Of a DNA stretch of 64,000 nucleotides, positions 1-11,900 are shown piece after piece. How positions within the stretch are numbered: the first letter of the stretch is position 1; the number at the start of each line of letters is the position of its first letter. The notes under the pieces were generated by a model, which was not told the origin of the DNA, ran no database searches, and was given only the letters and a program-made list of their open reading frames with translations. Position numbers and translations under genes: made by a program. The stretch is taken from the NCBI GenBank assembly GCA_051877855.1, contig JBJEJH010000056.1, forward strand, positions 1-64,000, written 5' to 3'. The DNA is from MGBC120314 sp051877855. Its GTDB lineage: Bacteria > Bacillota > Clostridia > Lachnospirales > Lachnospiraceae.

Positions 1-1137
1 GCTTATGCTCTGGCAATTCTGGATGATGACACCATTATTCATCCGCCGATTGCAGCTGTATTTACGGTGGATGAGGAGATTGGAATGCTGGGCGCAGATG
101 CTATGGATATGTCCGATCTTAAGGCACAGTATCTTTTAAATATTGACTCTGAGGAGGAGGGGATTTTTCTCACAAGCTGTGCCGGTGGTGTGACTACAGA
201 AATTACCCTTCCGGCGAAAATGATATCCGTGGATGATGCAAAGGATCGTGAAGCCATGGAAGAGTATCAGGTAGAAATCACCGGGCTTACCGGTGGTCAT
301 TCCGGAACCGAAATTCACCGGGGACGGGGAAATGCACACAAATTACTGGGACGCCTTCTCTATGCATGGAATCCGGCGGTACGTTATGGCATTAAGACCA
401 TTGAAGGCGGTACAAAGGATAATGCCATTGCCTGTCATGTGTCCATGAATATCTTGGTTGTAAAGGAAGATGTGGAAATTCTGATGGAAATTGGACAGTC
501 TATGGAAGAAGATTGGAAGAGGGAATATGCATTTACCGATGGGGGCCTTAGACTGATTATTACAAAGATAGAAAAGAATAACGGCACAACAGATACTAAG
601 GATAACGATGAGTACATCATGATGGATCCGAAATCCAGGGAAAAATTAACCTTTTTCCTGATGCAGGCGCCAAATGGTGTGATTCGCATGTCTGTGGAGG
701 TGGAAGGACTTGTGGAAACCTCATTAAACTGTGGTGTCCTTTCTTTGGATGAGGATGGTGTTCATCTTGGATTCTTGATTCGTAGCAGCATTGAGTCGGC
801 GAAGTGGGCAGTATTGGATCAGTTACAGTATTTGACGGAATTTATCGGTGGCGATTTTAATTCAACCGGTGATTATCCGGGATGGCAGTATAAAGCGGAC
901 TCAAAACTTCGTGAGATCATGGCCGGGGTTTATGAGGAGCAGTATGGAAAGAAGCCGGAAATTATGGGAATTCATGCCGGATTAGAGTGCGGAATTTTTG
1001 CGGATCGTATACCGGGCATTGATATCGTATCCTTTGGACCGGATATCAAGGATATCCATACCTTCAAGGAACGCTTGTCCATTGAGTCGGTGGAACGCAC
1101 CTGGAATCTGATTCTTGAGGTGCTTCGGCGTTTGTAG
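1..1137 (+). CDS. pepD: PepD-type aminoacyl-histidine dipeptidase (M20 family), 5' end outside window
   Basis: The reading frame is open from base 1, so the start lies upstream; 378 residues are visible and about 100 are missing compared with the usual 480-490. Visible M20/PepD signatures are VDEEIGMLGA (the catalytic glutamate region), NIDSEEEG (metal binding), LTGGHSGTEIHRGRGNA (lid domain) and HAGLECGIF near the C-terminus (metal-ligand histidine). The family consists of cytosolic dizinc enzymes that hydrolyse dipeptides such as carnosine-like Xaa-His substrates in peptide recycling. The gene ends 59 bases before an M23 peptidase gene on the same strand, and no terminator is visible between them. 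Assignment to PepD rather than PepT rests on the DSEEEG and CAGGV sequence. Confidence 0.9.
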   Translation, partial: AYALAILDDDTIIHPPIAAVFTVDEEIGMLGADAMDMSDLKAQYLLNIDSEEEGIFLTSCAGGVTTEITLPAKMISVDDAKDREAMEEYQVEITGLTGGHSGTEIHRGRGNAHKLLGRLLYAWNPAVRYGIKTIEGGTKDNAIACHVSMNILVVKEDVEILMEIGQSMEEDWKREYAFTDGGLRLIITKIEKNNGTTDTKDNDEYIMMDPKSREKLTFFLMQAPNGVIRMSVEVEGLVETSLNCGVLSLDEDGVHLGFLIRSSIESAKWAVLDQLQYLTEFIGGDFNSTGDYPGWQYKADSKLREIMAGVYEEQYGKKPEIMGIHAGLECGIFADRIPGIDIVSFGPDIKDIHTFKERLSIESVERTWNLILEVLRRL

Positions 1138-1196
1138 CAGGGAATAAAAATGAAATAACGGACATAAGATGTAGGAATGGTTTTGAGGTGAATGGA

Positions 1197-2078
1197 ATGA
1201 GGACTTATTCAGGAAAAAGAATCTCAAAAGATTTCTACATTTTTTGTGCCCGCCTGCTCATTGTGATCTTTCTTTTGGCATTGCTTTGCGGACAAATGCA
1301 AATCTGGATTCTTGAAGATCTGGCACTTCCTCTGATGGAAAAGGTCGCGCTTAATGATCCGGCCTTTCGTGCTATGGATTTTTCAAGAATCGATATGGAA
1401 TGTCTGGAGGAAAAGGCTGTCTTATGTGGAATCGAACCGGAAGAACTGCTTTTATGTGCCATGATGCATGGACTCGCCATTCAAGGTGAGGTGGATTGGG
1501 ATGTGAATTATGTGCTGAAGCTTCGGAACCGAATGCTTCGAAATTATGAGGATTATTCCATGCTGGTTGAGTATTTGCGGGCAATCAATGAGGAGATGGT
1601 TTATTTTCCTGTGGCGGATTGTCTGAATCATAAACCTTTTGTGGAATTTGAGAATTCCTGGGGCATGGAGCGCACCTTTGGTGGCGTCCGATTGCATGAA
1701 GGATGCGATATCATGGCACTTCGCAATGAACGGGGACTGTATCCTGTGGTGTCAGTATGCGATGGCGTAATCGAAAATCTTGGCTGGCTTGAAAAGGGTG
1801 GCTGGCGTGTTGGCGTACGAAGTGCTTCAGGAATCTATTATTACTATGCACATTTGGCGGAATATGCGGATATAAAGATCGGTGATCCGGTGGCGGCGGG
1901 GGATCTTCTTGGATTTATGGGTGATTCCGGATATGGGAAGGAAGGCACTGTGGGAATGTTTGATGTGCACCTGCATTTTGGAATTTATCTTTATGATTCG
2001 AAGGGAAATGAGGTCAGTGTGAATCCCTATGGCTGGCTAGTATTAAAAAAGAATAAAGTTTTGTGTTTTGAATATTAG
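1197..2078 (+). CDS. Membrane-anchored M23 metallopeptidase
   Basis: This 293-residue protein has an uncleaved N-terminal membrane segment (about residues 14-37) and a C-terminal LytM/M23 domain. Zinc-site motifs are intact: H167-x3-D171 (HEGCD) and H258-x-H260 (HLHFG). It is expected to cut peptidoglycan cross-bridges outside the membrane, or to act near SpoIIQ-like or division hydrolases; the exact role is not shown by sequence. The start is chosen at ATG 1197 because GAGGTG at 1185-1190 sits six bases upstream; GTG 1188 is in frame but lies inside that ribosome site. The region between the anchor and the catalytic domain (about residues 40-150) has no domain I recognise. Confidence 0.85.
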   Translation: MRTYSGKRISKDFYIFCARLLIVIFLLALLCGQMQIWILEDLALPLMEKVALNDPAFRAMDFSRIDMECLEEKAVLCGIEPEELLLCAMMHGLAIQGEVDWDVNYVLKLRNRMLRNYEDYSMLVEYLRAINEEMVYFPVADCLNHKPFVEFENSWGMERTFGGVRLHEGCDIMALRNERGLYPVVSVCDGVIENLGWLEKGGWRVGVRSASGIYYYYAHLAEYADIKIGDPVAAGDLLGFMGDSGYGKEGTVGMFDVHLHFGIYLYDSKGNEVSVNPYGWLVLKKNKVLCFEY

Positions 2079-2089
2079 TATGTTATACT
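2061..2089 (+). promoter_or_regulatory. Sigma-A-like promoter with extended -10, upstream of the alarmone synthetase gene
   Basis: TTGTGT at 2061-2066, a 17-base spacer and TATACT at 2084-2089, preceded by TGT (extended -10). It overlaps the end of the M23 gene and lies 87 bases before the chosen start at 2176. Confidence 0.55.
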
Positions 2090-2175
2090 GATACTGGGGA
2101 TTTTATCGGGGAAATTATTATAGATTAATGTGAAAATGGGATTTATTGATAAGGGTAATTGGGAGGTATAATGTA

Positions 2176-2979
2176 ATGGAGATACAGCTTTGGAAGGAGA
2201 TTCTGACTCCGTATGAGCTTGCGGTAGAGGAACTTACATTGAAGTTCAAGCATATTATCAAGGAATATAAGGAGGCGGGATTATATTCGCCGATTGAGGA
2301 AGTGTCCGGACGTGTAAAGCGTATTTCAAGTATTATTGAGAAGGCACAGAAAAAGAATATTCCTATGGATGAGTTGGAAGTATATCTGCAGGATATTGCG
2401 GGAATTCGGGTGATTTGTCAGTTCGTAGAAGATATTTATGAAGTGAAGAAAATCATTGAAAATCGCAGTGATATGAAACTTCTGGAAATCAAGGATTACA
2501 TAGCAAAGCCTAAAAGCAGCGGATATCGAAGTCTGCATCTGATTGTGGAGTATCGTGTGGAAACGATTAAGGGACACCGGGTAATTCCGGTGGAGATTCA
2601 GATTCGCACTATGGCGATGAATTTCTGGTCCACCATTGAGCATTCGCTGCAGTATAAGTATCGTCAGGGTATTCCGGAGCATATCCGTGTGCGCCTGAAT
2701 GCAGCTTCGGAGGCGATTTTACAACTGGATGCGGAGATGTCCTCCATCCATGGTGAAATTATGGATGCCCAAAACTCTTTCACAGTGAAGGCCAATATTG
2801 TTGCCGATATTTTGAATAATTTGCAGAGTCTTTACAAGGTGGCCAATAAACGGGAGATTGTTAAGATTCAGGATGAATTTTACCGAATTTACCAGATTGG
2901 CGATCTGGATCAGCTTCAGAAATTTAACCGTGAACTGGATATTATTGCAGAAGGATACCGGGCACAGGTGTCCGGCTAA
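2176..2979 (+). CDS. Small alarmone synthetase, RelA/SpoT synthetase-domain GTP pyrophosphokinase
   Basis: This 267-residue protein carries only the (p)ppGpp synthetase domain: DIAGIRVIC, KDYIAKPKSSGYRSLH and VEIQIRTMAMNFWSTIEH are visible, and there is no HD hydrolase, TGS or ACT domain. The family (RelQ/YjbM, RelP/YwaC) transfers pyrophosphate from ATP to GTP or GDP in the cytosol during stress. It is longer than the usual 210 residues, mostly through a helical C-terminal extension after about residue 190. The start is ATG 2176, with GGGAGGT at 2161-2167 upstream; an in-frame TTG at 2146 precedes the ribosome site. A good promoter lies at 2061-2089. Whether it is closer to RelQ or RelP cannot be settled by eye. 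Confidence 0.88.
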   Translation: MEIQLWKEILTPYELAVEELTLKFKHIIKEYKEAGLYSPIEEVSGRVKRISSIIEKAQKKNIPMDELEVYLQDIAGIRVICQFVEDIYEVKKIIENRSDMKLLEIKDYIAKPKSSGYRSLHLIVEYRVETIKGHRVIPVEIQIRTMAMNFWSTIEHSLQYKYRQGIPEHIRVRLNAASEAILQLDAEMSSIHGEIMDAQNSFTVKANIVADILNNLQSLYKVANKREIVKIQDEFYRIYQIGDLDQLQKFNRELDIIAEGYRAQVSG

Positions 2980-3023
2980 GAAAATTATAAATAGATGTCA
3001 GAGACGTCTGGTTAGGAAGAACG

Positions 3024-4403
3024 ATGAATTTACCGATTGAGTATGAAAAGGCCATGAAGGAGCTTCTTGGCGATGAATTTGATGCTTATATTGATAGTTT
3101 TGAAGAAAAAAGATTATATGGACTCCGGGTCAATAATCTTAAGATTTCCACGGAGGATTTTCTTAAGATCGCACCTTTTAATTTGACCCCTATTCCATGG
3201 ATTGATAACGGATTTTTTTATACCGAGGATGAAAAACCGGGAAAGCATCCCTATTATTATGCCGGACTCTATTATCTTCAGGAACCAAGCGCCATGACTC
3301 CGGCGAACCGTCTGCCGGTAGATGAGGGGGACCGGATCCTGGATATGTGTGCCGCCCCGGGCGGAAAGTCTACGGAGCTTGCTGCAAAGCTTAACGATAC
3401 GGGACTTCTGGTATCTAATGATATCAGCGCCTCAAGAGCCAAGGCACTGCTTAAGAATATTGAACTTTTTGGAACGAAGAATGTGATGGTTATCAATGAG
3501 GATCCTATGAAATTAAAGGATCTGTATCCGGGATATTTTGATAAGATTCTGATTGATGCGCCATGTTCCGGTGAGGGAATGTTCCGTAAGGATAATAAAC
3601 TCATCAAGGCCTGGGAGAAGAATGGACCGGAATTCTATGGCGCTATTCAAAGACAGATCGTGCTATATGGTGCGGATATGTTAAAACCGGGGGGATATAT
3701 GATGTATTCCACCTGTACATTTTCAAAGTATGAGGACGAGGAAACGATTGCCCATCTTTTAAAGGAACGTCCTCAGATGGAATTGGTTTCTATGCAAGGG
3801 TATGAAGGATTTGCCGGTGGATTTGACGGGTATGATGAGTGTGTGCGAATTTTTCCGCACAAAATGCAGGGAGAGGGACATTTTCTTGCTTTGCTTCACA
3901 AGTCCGAGGAAGCCGGGGAAACTTATTATTCACCGATGGAATTTAAGAAGGAGAAACTTGCCCCGGAACTTACAGATTTTCTTTCCATGATTTCCTGTGA
4001 CATGAATCCGGATCAGATTCAGATGGTGGAGGACCGGGCTTATCTGGTGCCGGCCCTTGCCAATGATTATGGCCGTTTGCATAAACTACGCGTTGGTTTG
4101 CTGCTTGGTGAGGTAAAGAAGAATCGCTTTGAACCAAGTCAGGCTCTGGCTATGGCCCTTCGCAGGGAGGATTTTGCCCAGACAATCAATTTAAGTGCCG
4201 AAGATGAACGGGTGTTAAAGTATCTGAAAGGGGAGACACTGGATTTTATTGCGCCGGATGGAACTGCCTTAACGGACCTGGATGGCAATATACCGAAGGA
4301 TGGATGGAATCTGGTGTGCGTGGATGGTTACCCGCTTGGCTGGGGCAAACTGACAAACGATACCCTTAAGAATAAGTATCATGCAGGATGGAGATGGCAG
4401 TAA
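3024..4403 (+). CDS. rsmF: RsmF/NOL1-NOP2-Sun family RNA cytosine-C5 methyltransferase
   Basis: A 459-residue S-adenosylmethionine-dependent m5C methyltransferase. Motif I is DMCAAPGGKST, motif IV is DAPCSGEGMFRKD with C181, and motif VI is STCTF with C231, the two cysteines used by this family for base attack and release. The C-terminal third (after about residue 300) fits the RsmF-type C-terminal and PUA-like RNA-binding region. The target is inferred to be 16S rRNA, but which cytosine cannot be read from sequence. The ribosome site AGGAAG lies in a 14-base string shared with the rpsU leader. The stop codon is immediately followed by the ATG of the next gene, so the two are probably translationally coupled. 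Confidence 0.88.
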   Translation: MNLPIEYEKAMKELLGDEFDAYIDSFEEKRLYGLRVNNLKISTEDFLKIAPFNLTPIPWIDNGFFYTEDEKPGKHPYYYAGLYYLQEPSAMTPANRLPVDEGDRILDMCAAPGGKSTELAAKLNDTGLLVSNDISASRAKALLKNIELFGTKNVMVINEDPMKLKDLYPGYFDKILIDAPCSGEGMFRKDNKLIKAWEKNGPEFYGAIQRQIVLYGADMLKPGGYMMYSTCTFSKYEDEETIAHLLKERPQMELVSMQGYEGFAGGFDGYDECVRIFPHKMQGEGHFLALLHKSEEAGETYYSPMEFKKEKLAPELTDFLSMISCDMNPDQIQMVEDRAYLVPALANDYGRLHKLRVGLLLGEVKKNRFEPSQALAMALRREDFAQTINLSAEDERVLKYLKGETLDFIAPDGTALTDLDGNIPKDGWNLVCVDGYPLGWGKLTNDTLKNKYHAGWRWQ

Positions 4404-5786
4404 ATGTCAATGATTCGATTGGACAAGTACCTCGCTGACATGGGGATTGGAACCCGCAGCGAGGTTAAAAATTATATACGTAAAGGCCGTGTGACGGTGG
4501 ATGACAGGGTAATCACCGCGGCAGAAACCAAGATCGACGCCGGGAAAGACCGGGTGGTCTTCGATGGGACACCGGTCGGGTATGTGGAGATGGAATATTA
4601 TCTTCTGAATAAACCTGCCGGTGTTATATCGGCAACCCATGATCCTCATCAGAAGACGGTGCTGGATCTTATTGAGACCAAAAACCGCAAGGATCTGTTT
4701 CCGGTGGGAAGATTGGATAAAGATACGGAGGGACTTTTGTTAATCACCAACGACGGGGATTTGGCCCATCAGCTTCTGTCACCGAGAAAACATGTGGACA
4801 AGGTCTACTATGTGGAATTGGATGGTGAAGTACCAAAGAATCTGATTCATGAGTTTGAGGAAGGGGTGCTCCTTTCGGATGGTGTAAAGACACGACCGGC
4901 AAAGCTTGTCATTCATCCTCGGAGAGAGGGACATGCGCCTTCCTGTGAACTGACGATTCATGAAGGAAAGTTCCATCAGGTGAAGCGTATGTTTGAAGCT
5001 TTCGGCCTTACGGTAACTTATCTCAAACGATTGTCCATGGGCCCTTTAAAGCTGGAGGAGGATTTAAATATCGGGGATTACCGATCCTTAAGGGAGGAAG
5101 AAATTGCCGAATTGAAGAATCATATACAGTTAAATTCCATGTTGGATGGTATATCCGCTGTGATTTTTGATATGGATGGCACCTTGATTGATTCCATGTT
5201 GATCTGGAAATCAATTGATGTGGAATTCCTTGGACAACGAAATATTCCCATGCCGGAGGATTTACAGAAGAACATCGAAGGTATGAGTTTTGTTGAGACG
5301 GCACAGTGGTTTAAAAGAACCTTTCAATTACCGGAAAGTCTTGAGGAGATTCAGGATATCTGGAATGCCATGGCCTTTCAGCGCTATGCCCATGGCATGA
5401 AGATGAAAGAGGGGGCCGGGGAATTTATCCGGAAATTGTATGAAAAGGGAATTCTTATGGGGATTGCCACCAGCAATTCAAGACCTCTGGTGGAGGCCTG
5501 TCTTAAGGATCTTGGAATATTGGAATACTTTGGGGCAATTGTTACCGGATGTGAAATAACCAACGGGAAACCCCAGCCGGATATTTATTTAAAGGCTGCA
5601 GAGAAATTGAATGTTTCCCCTGAAAACTGCCTGGTGTTTGAGGATATTCCCATGGGGATTATGGCCGGGAAAAATGCAGGGATGCGAACCTGCGCAGTAT
5701 GGGATCTTTATTCGGAACCTATGGCCGAGGAAAAGAGGAAATTGGCAGACTATTGGATTGACCGGTATCAGGATATTCGGATATGA
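4404..5786 (+). CDS. RsuA/RluB-family pseudouridine synthase fused to a HAD-superfamily phosphatase
   Basis: This 460-residue two-enzyme protein starts directly after the preceding stop. Residues 4-50 form an S4 RNA-binding domain; residues 60-232 form an RsuA-type pseudouridine synthase with GRLDKDTEG and catalytic D105, expected to modify a single uridine in 16S rRNA. From residue 246 a complete HAD-IA domain follows: DMDGT with D256 and D258, the TSNS motif, a lysine in GKPQPD and the FEDIPMG acidic motif, resembling beta-phosphoglucomutase and sugar-phosphate phosphatases. The HAD half could in principle start at ATG 5139, but no ribosome site precedes it and the frame is continuous, so a single fused product is likely. 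A terminator follows at 5821-5866. The HAD substrate is unknown. Confidence 0.88.
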   Translation: MSMIRLDKYLADMGIGTRSEVKNYIRKGRVTVDDRVITAAETKIDAGKDRVVFDGTPVGYVEMEYYLLNKPAGVISATHDPHQKTVLDLIETKNRKDLFPVGRLDKDTEGLLLITNDGDLAHQLLSPRKHVDKVYYVELDGEVPKNLIHEFEEGVLLSDGVKTRPAKLVIHPRREGHAPSCELTIHEGKFHQVKRMFEAFGLTVTYLKRLSMGPLKLEEDLNIGDYRSLREEEIAELKNHIQLNSMLDGISAVIFDMDGTLIDSMLIWKSIDVEFLGQRNIPMPEDLQKNIEGMSFVETAQWFKRTFQLPESLEEIQDIWNAMAFQRYAHGMKMKEGAGEFIRKLYEKGILMGIATSNSRPLVEACLKDLGILEYFGAIVTGCEITNGKPQPDIYLKAAEKLNVSPENCLVFEDIPMGIMAGKNAGMRTCAVWDLYSEPMAEEKRKLADYWIDRYQDIRI

Positions 5787-5820
5787 GAGTGTCAATTAAA
5801 GTTTTGGAAAAATGAATATA

Positions 5821-5866
5821 AAAAGCCCTTTTGTCCGGAAAGTACTGTTCAAAGGGGCTTTTTTGT
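5821..5866 (+). terminator. Rho-independent terminator after the RsuA-HAD gene
   Basis: Thirteen-base stem (5821-5833 with 5850-5862, one G-T wobble) around a 16-base loop, with a T-rich right end. It separates the upstream operon from the adhesin gene. Confidence 0.85.
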
Positions 5867-5942
5867 GGTATTATGAATAGATAACATAATGGATAGAATA
5901 GCAAATAGTTTGTTTACATAAAATTTCGGAGATGAATTGGGT

Positions 5943-8900
5943 ATGAGTACAATCAGGATAATGATAAAGAAGGTTATTGCATATTTGTTGATTTTTTCAT
6001 TCTTTGCAGGCATGGTGTCGGATTTTAGTCTCATGGAAGTGCTGGCGGCTACGGATGCCACGGTAACGGATGTAGAACTTTGGATTAACGGTGTGCAGTA
6101 TCAAGAAGGTGATCAGAAAATTGTTTATGATAATGCCACCTTTGTGTTGAGAATCAAGTGGAAGGTTTCCAACGGAGTTGCAGCCGGGGATGAGATTGTT
6201 ATTCCACTTCCGGATTGCATTGCAGTTGAAAACCGCGCCAATAACGTCTTAAGTGCCTTTGGAAATCCGGATGCAGGAAGATATGATATCAGGGACGGAT
6301 ATCTTTATATTCATCCGTCTATTGCTATTGATTCCAATATGGAAGGTTCGAATGAAATCGAGGGTGTTCTTGCCAGTGCATATCGTCCGCAAGAGAACGT
6401 GGAAACCAAAACACTGCATATATATGATAAGAACTATACGATGGATGTCCAGAAGACATCCGGTACCAATACCCTTTCGGTCAGCAAGGGGCATGGCACT
6501 ATGGATGAGCAGGGAAATGTTAAGTATACCGTTACGGTTACTTCCACCGGTACCAATAAGAATATTGTCCTTACCGATGTATTCAACGATTCTGCCTATA
6601 TGGAATTGACCGGGGAGGTTACGGTTCAATCCAGCACAGGGAATACAGTGACCGGTACCTGTAGTTCCTCCGGCTCCGGGTTTACCTATACCCTTCAACC
6701 GGATTATACCATGGCAAATGGGGAAAAACTGACCTTTGAATATACCGTCAAAGTCAAGGACAGTGCCTTTGTAGATAAGGATGGACAACAGCTTTTGAAT
6801 ACGGCAAAGGTTACCTCCAATAATCTTTCGGAGGGTACAACTTATGTGGATCGCCTGGATATTCGAAAGAGCTATGTCAGTAAAAATGTTCAGGCAAATG
6901 CGGACGGAACCTATACCTGGACAATTGATGTCAACAGCGGTGTTAAGGTGGATATTGGTGGATTTGTCTTACAGGATATCCTTCCTTCAGGCTTTATTCC
7001 AACCACGGATGCTGTAATTACGGATTCATCCGGAGCAACCGTAGCAACGATTTCGAAAAATGATTTTAATAATGGATTTGAATACACCTTTCCGAGTCCG
7101 TCTGCGGACTCATACCAGATTACTTACACCACCAAGGTGGATAAGAATTACCTGGTGGACTATAATCCTATTGACGGAACAACCTATAGTAACCGTGCGA
7201 TTATCAAAAAAGATGATGTGACTAAGGGACAGTATGATCGAGGGGTTCATATTCCGGGCGTGGGATCGATTTTAAGTAAGTCGGCACAGTCCTTTAAGGC
7301 AAATGGGGACAAGGGTATTATCCATTGGGTTTCCACAATCAATATTCCGGATCCCTCGGTATATGATATGTCCGGTTTTCAGTATGCAGATAATGTTAAT
7401 ATGAGTAACTGGAATGATATTCATCAGACCTTTGTGGATGGGACGGTTGTTGTCAAGCTGAACGGTACGGAAATTGCACAAGGTACCGGAGAGGATCAGT
7501 GGGAGTTTGGATATAAGAATCTCAATCGTCCATATGGTCAGGATGATCAGTTTATGATCCAATTTAAGGATCTTCTTGTGGGTAAGACCGGCACCCTTAC
7601 CATTGAATACGATACAAATTTTAATTTGAAGGAGTATGAAGCAACCATTTCCAATGAAGCATCCATTTATGATGGAAATAAGAATCTTCAGCTGGATAAG
7701 AAGACCGGAAATTATTCTTATTCTCCGGCAGTAAAGAAGTATTTTGACGGTTATGATTCGGAACATCTGATCTTTAAGTGGAAGGTTAAAGTGGCGATTA
7801 AAGACACTGAAACTATTCGTATCAGTGATATCCTTCCGGAAAATCAGGTTTTCTGTGCCGGTACCATGACATTAAGAAGCAGTCAGTATTACGATGGTTC
7901 TCCGATATATATTTCAGACAGTGAGATTACAACCGGAAATGATGGCGAACACAATACATTGACCTTAAACTTGGATAAAGCAACTCTGGAGTCAAAGGAG
8001 GATGGATCCACTGGTTACACCTGGCTTTGGTATGAGACAGAGATCGAAGATAAGAGGGAGTTTATCCTGGGAGGGGAGAAGACCTATACCAACGTGATTG
8101 AGATCAAGGATCAGGATGGTAATTCTCTGGGCGGATCTTCGGTTACCACAGGGTCCATTACACCGCCGGAAAGTACCATTCTCTACAAATATATGGAAAT
8201 TCCGTACGATGGTTATCATGGACAGTATCTGTACTATGCCATTGATGTCAATACTGCGGGATTAACCCTGCTGGAGGGAACCGGGCAGTTGACTCTGACG
8301 GACCGGCTTGGCAAGGCGATTTCCTATCGTAGTGGTTCCTTTGTGATTTACACGGATAGTGCACGGACAAATAAGATGGATTCATCTCTGTATTCTATGA
8401 CCTATGACCGGGATACCAACACCATGACCATTAAGATTCCGGATGGTACTCCATGTTATATATCTTATCAGGCGAAGGTATTGCTGGAGGTGGGTGAAGT
8501 ATTTTCAAGTGATCCGGAAAGCGATCACTATGCAGGAAATGAAGTGGAACTTTCCGGAGAATTAGAGGATACGGTTTCATCGGAATATACTATGACCGGG
8601 TCCGTGGTTTCCACAAAGGGTGAAATTAAGTCCGAAAATGCCACGGTGACTTTGTTTAAGTTTGAGACGGATGCATATCATATTCCGGTGGAAGGAGCCT
8701 ATTATTCGGCAAAGATTCTTTACTACTGGGACACTACATCCAATTCGCCAAAGATAGCGGACGACGCTTATATGGCACAGATAAGGGCGAATAATGCATT
8801 GGCAAAGTATGATCCGGCGAAGTCCTATAGCACCGGAAGTGACGGAATTCTTTACTTCACCGACATATATTATGATTACCTCTATGAGATCCGGGAGGTA

Positions 8901-11900
8901 TCCGCTCCGGATGGATATAGTGTGAATAGTGAGCCGATTTATCTTTACTTTAAGGGAAATGATGAAGCGGACTATAAGAATGCCACTGCAGAGCAGCTTG
9001 GCGGTATTGATCCTGCGATGATTAAGCTTTTGACGGATGAAGAATCCCTGCTTGAAGTGAATGATGATAAAATTCCGGAAGAACTTCCTCAGGTCAAGGT
9101 AAGCAAGAGGATTTACGGAAATAGTGGTGCAGGAGATATTGCCCTGTCCGGCGCAGAACTTCAGATTCTTGACCAGGGAAGGTCGGTAATTACCTGGGCT
9201 TCCTCCGGTGCCCCGAGAACCTTCTACGTGAACAATGGTATTGGAGCAGCCCCGGAGGGGGAGATTGTTTTAGAACCGGATAAGGAATACACCCTTCATG
9301 AAGTCAGTGCGCCTTATGGTTATAGTACTGCAGAGGATATTAAGTTTAAAATTACCTTAAGTGCAGACCAGAAGAACGCAACGATTACGTTAACCGGTGG
9401 TAATGGTGAGTTAACCCAGGTTACAGCTACGGTCAATAATGTGGATAAAAATATTGACACCATCGTAATGCGGGATAAGCATAGTATTTATCTGAATAAG
9501 ATCAATGATGATAATGAGAATCTTGCAGGTGCAACGCTGGAAGTGTATACTACCACGGATGGAATTACACCTGATTCAAAAGTCATGGATCTTGGAACAA
9601 CTCCTGACAAGGTAGATGTGACTCTGTCGGGGGATGCGGATACACTTGAAGTGGGGAAGACCTATATATTACATGAGACTGCCGCACCGGCCGGATATGA
9701 CCTTGCCAAGAATATTGCATTTAAGGTAAATGACAATTACCAGATTGAGCTTGTGGGAACTTATACCGGTCAGGATGTGCTGGTGTCTTCGGATCGTCTG
9801 ATGCTTAGCATGAAGGATCATAAGCTGACCAATATCGAAATAACCAAGGTGGATGCGGCTAATACGACAATAGTACTTGCCGGTGCGAAGTTTGACTTAT
9901 ATGACAAAAGCGGTACAACCCAGATTCGGGCTGGTTTGAGTACAGGAACCGGTGTTGATGGTAAGCTGACATTTACGGACATTCCTTATGGGGAGTATAT
10001 TATCCGTGAAACTACAGCGCCGGATGGCTATGAGATCATTGTGCAGTATACGCCGGTTACCATTGGCAGTGAGGGAATGAAGCTTGCGGATGGAACCGTC
10101 AAGGCACCGGATGCATCAAACACCGTTCATATTACATTGACCAACAGCAAGAAAGAAATACCGATGGCACGGCTTGAAATCACCAAGGTTGATTCTGTTG
10201 ATTCAAGTATAAAACTTTCCGGTGCAGAATTTACCCTCACGGGTATAAGTACGGAAATAGATGGTACGAAGTTTACAGGAACTACCGGTGCCAATGGCAA
10301 GGCTGTGATCACCAATATTCCTTACGGCACCTATCAGTTAACGGAGACCAAGGCACCCACGGGATATCATGATACACCTTCAGGCATCACGGGTGATAAT
10401 ACGAAAAGTAGCAACTTAATTAATGCATCGTCAACGCCATGGGAAATTACCTTTAACGAAAATGCTGTGATGGACGGAAAGGTTGCGGTGGTTTCTGCGA
10501 CAGTGACTGACGCCCAGTTGACCGGAAGTCTTAAGGTTACTAAAAAGGATTCCAGGACCGGGGATGTTTTATCCGAGGCTAAGTTTACATTAAAGGATTC
10601 CGGTGGTAAGTATTATCAGACCAATGGCACTTCTTCGGGTTATGAGGTACAGGTTTCAACCGACGTGAATGGTACTGTAACATTTAATGGACTTCCTTAC
10701 GGGGAGTATATCCTGACGGAGGTTACGGCACCGAATTATTATCAGATTGATGAAAGTACCCGTATTCAGAGTGTGACAATCAATAGTACCGATGAAAAGA
10801 GCGTAACGGTTACTGATACGAGATACACATTCTCGATCGGAAAGACTGCCATTGACGGAACGGAACAGTTGTCGGGAGCAGAGCTTGCCATTTATACGGC
10901 GGATGATGCAACGAAAAATCAATATTCTTCTGTAAGTGATGTTGATTTGGCTGGTAACAAGAAGATTGTTTCCTGGACAACCACCGATGCATTAAAGAAT
11001 TTAGAACTTGGTAAGTACTTATCTGCGAATAATAATCGTTTACTTCCGGGAACTTACGAACTTCGGGAAATTACTGCTCCGGCCGGGTACTGTGCTGCTC
11101 CGGCAATTACGTTTAAAGTATCCGTTGATGGTAAGCTTACACTTGTCGGGGATAATGACCATGCACAGCTTGCTCAGGATCAGCTTACCTTAACCATGAA
11201 GGATGACCATACTGGGGCAATTCGTATTGTGAAGCTGGATGCCAATATAAGTAATGGGCCTATATATTTGGATGAAGTAAGGTTTAAGGTATATCGTCTT
11301 GAGAATGGAGTTGAAACAGAAATTGGCACATTGAATCTCGGAAGGGATTCGGATGTGGCAGCCGGTACTAAATCGGGGGATGAGTATGTCACGGATTTGA
11401 ATGGCGAAATTGTAATAAAAAATCTTCCGGATGGTACTTATGTTTTTGAAGAGACGGCGACTAAGACCGGTTATCTGATTACAACACCGAAAACCACCGT
11501 GGTACTGGAACGCTCAAAAATTATTAGTTTAAGCGGTACCGGTTATTCGGATCTTAAGGGTGTAAGTACAACCATTTATAATACGAATTCCTCGGATGTT
11601 AAGGGTGCAATTCGCATCAGTAAAAAAGACAAAGGGAACGATGCTAAATTAGCCGGGGCAACCTTTGAACTATATCGAGGTAATGAACTGATTATCTCCG
11701 GAAGTTCGGATCAGGAGGGTAATATTGTATTCGAAAATATTCCTTACGGAGATTACCGTCTGGTTGAAACCGGGATACCTAAGGATTACAAAGTAACGGC
11801 GGAGAATATTACTGCAACCGGTGAAGGCTCTGTAGATACCGAGATTCGTAATGTGGGTTCCGATATTGAGATTCGGTTTACTTTGGATGATACTACGGTA

